Shown here piece after piece: positions 57,654 through 64,000 of a stretch of DNA of 64,000 nt. Source of the stretch: Apiosordaria backusii (Eukaryota; Ascomycota; Sordariomycetes; Sordariales; Lasiosphaeriaceae); the NCBI GenBank assembly GCA_030549205.1, contig JAUKTV010000015.1, positions 310,001 to 374,000 on the forward strand. Reading direction: 5' to 3'. The position numbers were made by a program, and so were the translations under genes. Within the stretch, counting starts at the first letter, position 1, and the number at the start of each line of letters is the position of its first letter. The notes beneath the pieces were generated by a model, which was given only the letters and a program-made list of their open reading frames with translations, had not been told where the DNA came from and did no database searches.

Positions 57654-59309
57654 TCAGGAGACCGGTGCAGAACCAATCGGTGATGATGCTTCAGACGGCG
57701 TCCGTACTTCGTTTCCTGTCGCAGCCACCATCTTGGCTCTCCTGCGTGGTGGTGGGAGTTTTGGTGGCATCTTTTTCTGGCCGGCACCATTAACGTGTAG
57801 GCGAGGCACAGGCACAGGCGGATGAACGACAGGAACCCCATGCTTGTGTCTGGGAACTTCTGGTAGGGACTTTTGCGACCTCAGCGTTCTGGGTGGTGGC
57901 GGTCTGGGCGGACTGCCTCCATGTTCAGATTTGCCCTTGATCTGTGCCGCTATCTCCGACTTGCGACTAGGTGTCTTGACTCCTGGTTTTTCGGATACCT
58001 TGGCGATAACGCTCACGGCACTACCGGTTTGTGATAGCGAAAGTCTGCCGATTGGGCTGAGTGATGGAGACTCTGGTTCTTCGTCAGCCAGCCATGGGGT
58101 GCTGGCCACTCTGTCGAGCAGGCGGATTGTTGTCGGTTCGGGCGGCATAAAATGTGCATTGCCGGTGCCTCGCAGGATTTCAATAAGACTTAGAATCTGT
58201 CCCCTTTTGTAGTGGGGCGGTTTGCTGAGCTGAGTGTGGGCTAATAAAGGGGCAAGCACCCTCAAGTAGGTGTGTCTCAGAATGTCCATCTCGCTTGGCA
58301 AGTCAAGCAAGTTCCGTATAATAACATCCAGCAGAACATGAAGGTCATTTGTATAGAAGTACTCGTATGTTGCAGTTGTGGTGAAGAGGAGGTAGAGCAG
58401 CTTGAGGATGAGCAGCTGTTGAGATGTCTCGGTTTCTCTGTTTAGAAGCAAAATGATGTTCTCGCCAAATGTCCGATAAGAATCTCCCTGGACGCTGAGG
58501 ATTTTTATCACACGATTTGTAATGGGTGAGATGGGTGATGATTCAGTTGCTGCCGATGTCGCCGCAACCATGTACTGTTCATTCAACACCAGCTGAGAGG
58601 CAGTTAGCAAGATGGCTTCCGGGAGGGAGAGGGTGAGGTTCGGAGCAACGTACCAAAACCCGAATGACAGAATAGTGGTAAGGATCATTCGCGTCATCAG
58701 CCAGGGCTTCGATGAGTTGGAAGAGATACGTGACGAAGCCATCATCAATCTGCATCAAGTCCTCGTCTCGTAGCCGTTCAATGCGAGACATCTCGTACAT
58801 TAGCTGCAACAGAAGACGATGTAGTCGAGAGTCCTTACTCCCACACCCCTTGATCAGCTCCAGTAACCGCAAGAAGCACCCTTCCTTGATCATTCGTCGA
58901 AAAGTCTCCTCCTCGGCGCGGCCGTCAGACAGAAGAAAGTTGGCAATGACATGGAGTGGCGCATATTCGTCCTCCTGGAGCATACTGTAGATAATTTGGG
59001 TCCGGACATATTCCTTGTTGGTAGAAAATAACGGGCTGTGTATCAACTGCTCGGAACAGTTTGCGATCTCGTCTTCGTCGTCGAGGTATTCATCTCGGGC
59101 CTTCGAGACCAGGTCCAGCCATGAGCGCAAGGCGTTATCAAGGAGCTCGTAAGACTCGCATGGTGCAGAGAGGATTTGATTCAAGGCTGCATAATGATTC
59201 ATCACAGTTAGCATCTTGTGTGTTCCGGGTTGGCGGCCATGCGTTCTTCCATACCTGTCCAGAATTCCTGCTCATTCTCAGCAGTCCCAGCGCCTTGGAC
59301 ATCGGCCAT
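57654..59309 (-). CDS. LDB17: SPIN90/Ldb17/Dip1-family regulator of Arp2/3 and endocytic actin
   Basis: Exons 59309-59255, 59186-58654 and 58592-57654 encode 508 aa. Ldb17/Dip1/SPIN90 proteins activate Arp2/3 to make the first linear actin filaments at endocytic sites. The short first exon (MADVQGAGTAENEQEFWT) splices to ALNQILSAPCESYELLDNALRSWLDLVSKARDEYLDD; the intron has a GCTAAC branch site, and an ATG at 59214 lies inside it. The armadillo-like leucine-rich domain (about 20-330) includes LLELIKGCGSKDSRLHRLLLQLMYEMSRIE and LLILKLLYLLFTTTATYEYFYTNDLHVLLDVI. The C-terminal 150 residues hold several SH3-ligand-like proline runs (PPRPPPPRTLRSQKSLPEVP, PPKLPPPRRR). Confidence 0.88.
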
Positions 59310-60139
59310 GTTCTCAGACGAACCAGTGTTGTAGATGCAAATAGGTCATCACGATGGCTGGGCATCCAAGTCGCATATAAATAAATCCCGAGAGGCGCAC
59401 GCACTTTGCGGTCAGACAATCCGGTGATCAGGGCGTTCTTCAGTGGACTTGAGATGGTCCGCCTGGTTTGTGGTTCACTTGTGTTGGAGGGGCTGAAGCG
59501 TTGCGCGTGACGGAACGAAACTCCCAATCTTCGGCTTGGCTGCCGAGACGCTTGTCCCGTTTGGCTCATGTTTCGCATGCACGGGCCATTCAATCCAACC
59601 CCACACTCCCCGGGATGACGTCGAACAGGTGCCAGTTTCTCGGGACTCTTCAACAGAGTGTCTTTCGTCTATCAGAACCAGCCTTGTTGTACTTCTCTTC
59701 TTCCGTCCCAACGGCACCAATCACCAGACACCTAGATACTTATTATATCGTTACCAAACAATCCCAAAACTTTGAACCGTTTTCCCACGATAACCAACCA
59801 CAGCAGAGCAACTGGATCAAACAGGTACGTACCCCCTGGCTTCAGGCCCAACTAAAATCACTCTGCCATGATCTCAGCCGATGCGTTCAAAGGTGAATGT
59901 AACCTAGTTCAATTTCTCATGGAGTGCAAAGGGCATTAAGGAATCTTCCACTTTCTTCAGGCGTATACTGTATATACCTCTGCCCCACATTCATCTCCAG
60001 CAGTAGTCTACTACCAAAACAACAAATAACCAGCTGCCAGGCTATGCAAAAAAAGCCACACCATCCTGTAAACGCCATCAGCCATGAATATACACGCATC
60101 TATCATACCATGAACCGCCCCATAGCCATCAAACAGTCT
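59310..60139. other. intergenic between LDB17 start and LRO1 stop
   Basis: Promoter side of LDB17 and 3' side of LRO1. Overlapping small frames occur on both strands without any recognisable domain. Confidence 0.5.
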
Positions 60140-62092
60140 CTATTCTTCTTCATATATCTTGACCCGTTCCGCATACTTGCGTATATTGCTGACCACATAA
60201 TCTTTGATCTCATGACCCTTCCCGGCCGCAATTCTCAGAATAAGCTCATTAAGGTTAGACCTCCCCAGAATATCGACGTGATCTGCCGTGTTAGGTCCGC
60301 CACGGGGGTTGAACCTCTCTGGTTCGTGTGGCATCTCGACCACGGTAATCTTCGCACCTGCAGGGTTATATCGCTTCATTTTCCACCCCTTGTTACACAT
60401 GTACCCCGTACTCATGAGGTTCACTGTTCCGTCTCCTTCGCCCATCACTACACCGTGATCTACATCGCCCTGAGTGAGGGCTGTATCGATGGTCATGTTC
60501 AAATTCGTGAGAGATCCAAGCTCGGGAGAGCGGTAATAATAAGCCCGTTCGGTGGGCTTCCCAACGCCATAGAAACAGTACACCCTGAGGTTTGGGGCGA
60601 GAGGCAGGCGGGTTTCGAGGGGGTTGACCCATTTCCTAGGGTCAAGCTCGTTGGCTTCAACCTCCTTCGCGGTGTGTGCAACACCCTGGGAGTAGCTCTT
60701 TTTGACCGAGTCCCGATACCAGTCTTCGGTTGTGTCATAGAGGTATTTCATCGCGTCATCTACCGTAAAGTTGGTCTTCGGTATTGTCCAGTTCTGGTCG
60801 GTCCGGAAGTTTAGGAAAGATCCAAAGCTGGCGGCTTGTCCTGGTACGTCATCCGGCGCCCCATTAAGGTCACCCCAAATCGCATTGCCTCCCATTGGTA
60901 ACATAGAGGACATGCCAGGCATGGCGCGGAATATCTGGGCCCTTTCCTCTTTGCTAAGAAACTTCTCCAGTCCATACACAGCAAAAGCATTTAGTTGCGC
61001 CGTGTCACGCATCTCGCCCGATAATACCGCTGCAACATCCTTGACTGCCCCAAGCATACATCCGCTGACGTTGATCCATGACTCGACGTGCTTTTCGACC
61101 CAGCCATCGCCGCCTTTACCACCGTGCTCGGAAGCCACCCAATGGAAAAAGTAAAAGACGACTTGGCTTCCCATGCTGTGTGAAGTGAGAACTACTTTCT
61201 TGTTGTCTAGCTTCACAGCCATCTCGATATGAGCTTTCAACCTCGAGAAGTACTGATCCCTCTTTTCCAAATTCGGGTACGCTAACCGCCAGTCGTACGC
61301 TGCGGTGAACGAGTTGGTTGGATCGTATCCCAAAGACGCCAGGTTCTCGACAATCTTATTCCAAATCCAATATCCAGTGATAAAGAAGTCAGTCGCATCG
61401 AACCCTTGCGCCGCCCGTAACTTGATGCCTGGTGGATCCAGCCCAGTGGTATGGTCCAGCATGATGTGTCTCTTCCAATTCTCCTTGTCCGTGACCAAGG
61501 CCCTCATCATACTCCAACTGCCCCAAAGCCTCTTCCGAAAGTAGGGTAGTGATTCATTAGATGTTCCCCAGGACTCGAGACCAGTCGAAATCACGCCGGG
61601 AACCATAACCATCGGGTGGTGAGAAGATAGGCCCTCGGAGCGGACCTTAATGCCGACTGAAAAGGCATCGTAACTTTCGAGATAATCGCGTTCACCATTC
61701 TACCACAGGCATTTTCGATTAGCCCAGAAAACCATCATCTTGGCGCAACGCCAAAGCACATGTGGTTCACTTACCACAAGGTCCCGCATATCCTTGACGA
61801 ACCCAGCAGGAAGAATCTCAAAGAGATTGTCCATGCTCAGGCCCCCGAGTTCGGGGAACTCGAAATCGATCAAGTCATTGCTCTTTGCGAAAAACCCGGC
61901 CGCGATAATACCAAACAAACTTCCCAGGAAAAAAATTGCCGTACTCTTTCTCTTCCGTGTCCCTTTTCGTTTGTGGATAACCTTGACTTTGTCCCCAGGT
62001 CTCACGGGGCTCTGATCGCGAGGCGTCTGTACGGGCGAGGGCTCGGTAGGCGTGTCGTTGCCGAACACTCGTCGCCGCAGAGTGCTGGCCAT
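60140..62092 (-). CDS. LRO1: phospholipid:diacylglycerol acyltransferase (PDAT)
   Basis: Exons 62092-61775 and 61699-60140 (75-bp intron) encode 625 aa. The ER enzyme moves an acyl chain from a phospholipid to diacylglycerol, making triacylglycerol without acyl-CoA. The N-terminus is basic (KVIHKRKGTRKRKSTA) and followed by one membrane segment (IFFLGSLFGIIAAGFF), giving a lumenal catalytic domain. LCAT-family features are MVPGVISTGLESWG, the nucleophile Ser in TSHSMGSQVVFYF near residue 283, a catalytic Asp in VMGEGDGTVNLMSTGYM and the His in NTADHVDILGRSNLNELIL. YDWRLAYPNLEKRDQYFSRLK is typical of PDATs. The splice joins DMRDLV to NGERDYLESYDAFSVG. It is divergent to NAA30. Confidence 0.94.
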
Positions 62093-63079
62093 CTGGAGAC
62101 TGGTTTGAGCGGTGACCAGTGCGATATGAATGCGATGTGACGGGCAGAGTTAGAAGGAGAAAGCTCAGATAACAAGAACTAAAGACCGCGGCGAATCCTC
62201 CACTTCAGCTGTCAACAACAATTCGAGGTGGGGCTGGGGGCCTTTGATTGCCGGTCCCGCTACTGCTTGTCATTCACACGTGGATTTGCTTCGGCTTGCT
62301 GTTGTTATGGGCAAATCTGTACCGATATCTTGTGTATGGGACTCGAAAAAAAGATGCGATCATAGCTAGGTTCGCTGTTTCGGCATCCTCCAATATCCGA
62401 TCCACGTCCACTCATGCTTGGTCCGTTAACGGTTCGCAACCCTGGGTGGTGCGATTTAGACTCCGCGCCCGTGTCATGGAAGGTACAGGGTACTGAGCTA
62501 TTGTATGCGCCTACGCCTTGGGGTGAGCTACAAACTCGTCATTCTATCAGATGTTAGGTCTGGATGATACTATAAGATCCATTTCATCATCTAGTACACG
62601 TTTACACCAGTTTAATGATTGAAGACCTCTCCTGAGACATGTTGCCTGTTACGGATTCAAGTACTGATCTACCGTGGAATGTTGCTGACAGCCAGGTTGA
62701 CAGGGTTCCGCTGTACGGATTTTGGAGAAGTTGACCCACTGAGAGAAACGGGAAGAGGGGTGGAGGGGCACCAATGCCTGCCATGCGACTGGGATGGCAT
62801 GTGAAAGCTCATCTCAATGACGAAGACCCTGGGACGATCAACCGTTCGTCAGATCTTCTTGCCAGCGCAATCTCCCCGCTTCCGACACCGCGTCCGCGCT
62901 CGACAACTAGCACCTCTTTCCTCGACGAACGAGCCTTGATATATATGAGCCTGATTCGACTTCCTACCCATCTTTAACGTGTGCCCGATCTCTTATTTCC
63001 GTCCTCGAGGCTACCGCTCGCTATTCCCGTTCCATCCGCACCCGCACTCGGAGAGCAGCAGACCATATCAGTCGTCCGC
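62093..63079. other. divergent promoter region of LRO1 and NAA30
   Basis: About 990 bp with short random frames. A GTG-initiated in-frame extension upstream of NAA30 (from 62981) is present but has no conserved sequence. No gene recognised. Confidence 0.5.
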
Positions 63080-63737
63080 ATGGAGCAGACCCCTCGCCTG
63101 GAGAAACTCCCACGGGAACTGAAATACATCCAATATGAGCATCGCCTCGAGGCTCAATACCTACCAGCAATACGCGCCTTGATATCCAAAGACCTCAGCG
63201 AGCCCTACAGCATCTATGTCTATCGGTACTTTCTCTATCAATGGGGTCATCTGTGTTACCTAGTAAGCCTTCGCGACGGACTTTCCCCCTCCTCTCATTC
63301 CGCAAAAGTATGGCCGACATCCTCTAACCCCGCATTCTCTACCACAGGCCATTGATCCCGAAGACTCCTCCCTGGTTGGCGTTATAATATGCAAACTCGA
63401 AGCCCATGCCTCTCATTCCCCTCCCACGTTGCGGGGATATATCGCCATGCTCGCTGTATCATCTGCCTATCGCGGACATGGCGTCGCAACTACACTAGTC
63501 AAGATGGCCATCGACTCCATGAGAACCCGCAATGCTGACGAGGTGGTTCTCGAGACTGAAGAAACAAATATTCCAGCAATGAGACTGTACGAGCGTCTGG
63601 GCTTCCTGAGGTCTAAGAAACTCCATCGATACTATCTGAATGGCAACAGCGCCTACAGGCTGGTGTTACTGTTGAAGCCCATCGATCCCGACTCTGCGGC
63701 TGATCTGGCGCTGGATGATGCCGATATTTACCGATAA
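63080..63737 (+). CDS. NAA30: NatC catalytic subunit, N-alpha-acetyltransferase Naa30/Mak3
   Basis: Exons 63080-63262 and 63348-63737 (85-bp intron) encode 190 aa. NatC acetylates N-termini such as Met-Leu and Met-Ile on nascent chains. The GNAT fold is clear: YIQYEHRLEAQYLPAIRALISKDLSEPYSIYVYRYFLYQWGHLCYLA, then GVIICKLE, GYIAMLAVSSAYRGHGVATTLVKMAI (acetyl-CoA loop RGHGVA), VVLETEETNIPAMRLYERLGF and the Naa30-specific RSKKLHRYYLNGNSAYRLVL. The start MEQTPRLEKLPRELKY was chosen as the only ATG upstream of the fold in frame. Length fits the family. Confidence 0.95.
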
Positions 63738-64000
63738 TGGATCTAGACACCCATCAGAACAATGTATGGTACAGATGGCGGCCATGGGTGATGGGGCATT
63801 GATGACTAAGGCATCCGGCACATCATGACGCTCTGTGGAATTGCATGCCCAGAGGCCCTAGCGACTGTTTAAGCACCGAAAGGTCAAAGAGACGGGAAGG
63901 CTTGCATTCGCCTGAGGCTTGTGACTTGAATACAGCCACGAGTGACCTCATAGGGCTCACTAAACTGCCTGGTGCCTCGATGGATGCGGTTGGGCTTATC
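63738..64000. other. 3' flank of NAA30 to window end
   Basis: No coding sequence recognised. Confidence 0.5.

Noticed and set aside
59138..59653. 171-codon minus-strand frame overlapping the LDB17 5' end
   Set aside because: It is out of frame with the LDB17 exons; the start at 59309 plus a canonical intron with branch site explains the region better.
1..64000. CRISPR arrays, bacterial operons, riboswitches and rRNA genes
   Set aside because: The window is fungal nuclear DNA with spliced genes; I saw no regularly spaced repeats and no sequence resembling rRNA or dispersed 5S genes.

Overview
This window is nuclear DNA of a filamentous ascomycete. Short GT-AG introns (mostly 55-120 bp), closely packed housekeeping genes whose products read as Pezizomycotina (Sordariomycete-like) proteins, and an 18-kb AT-rich island with the mutation pattern of repeat-induced point mutation (RIP) all point to a Sordariales-type fungus. 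The species cannot be fixed from the sequence alone.

Layout. (1) 1-3021: the 3' part of an SPX-RING ubiquitin-ligase-like gene ending in a possible CaaX box, then a convergent cystathionine gamma-synthase gene. (2) 3414-21556: an AT-rich island bounded by 73/74-bp inverted repeats. Inside are two RIP-destroyed LTR retrotransposons with intact boundaries: a Ty3/gypsy element (3884-11173, 230-bp LTRs, target duplication ATACT) and a Ty1/copia element (13376-19828, 679-bp LTRs, target duplication GTAAC). Taking both out leaves about 4.4 kb between the inverted repeats. That remainder carries a Tc1/IS630-type transposase fossil on the plus strand and a long unidentified coding fossil on the minus strand, which the copia element split in frame. 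(3) 21557-64000: gene-rich DNA with a VOC-fold protein, EMG1, a secreted protein with a Gly-Asn repeat tail, SLM1, an MFS transporter, GAR1, an ER J-domain/TPR co-chaperone, a mitoferrin, ATG9, COG6, a Sap1/spastin-type AAA ATPase, mitochondrial S17, an LDB17/SPIN90 protein, LRO1 (PDAT) and NAA30.

How the genes relate. They do not form a biosynthetic cluster. Several serve related processes: ribosome biogenesis (EMG1, GAR1, mitochondrial S17), endomembrane traffic and lipid/membrane biology (ATG9, COG6, SLM1, LRO1, ER co-chaperone) and actin/endocytosis (LDB17, SLM1). Divergent pairs sharing promoters are EMG1/secreted protein, GAR1/co-chaperone, ATG9/COG6 and LRO1/NAA30. Exon models were assembled by hand from splice signals, reading phase and family conservation. 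Every complete multi-exon model sums to a whole number of codons.

The most unusual content is the island: the inferred two-gene inverted-repeat element, and a mutation gradient in which the outer edges of each nested element are less damaged than their inner parts.
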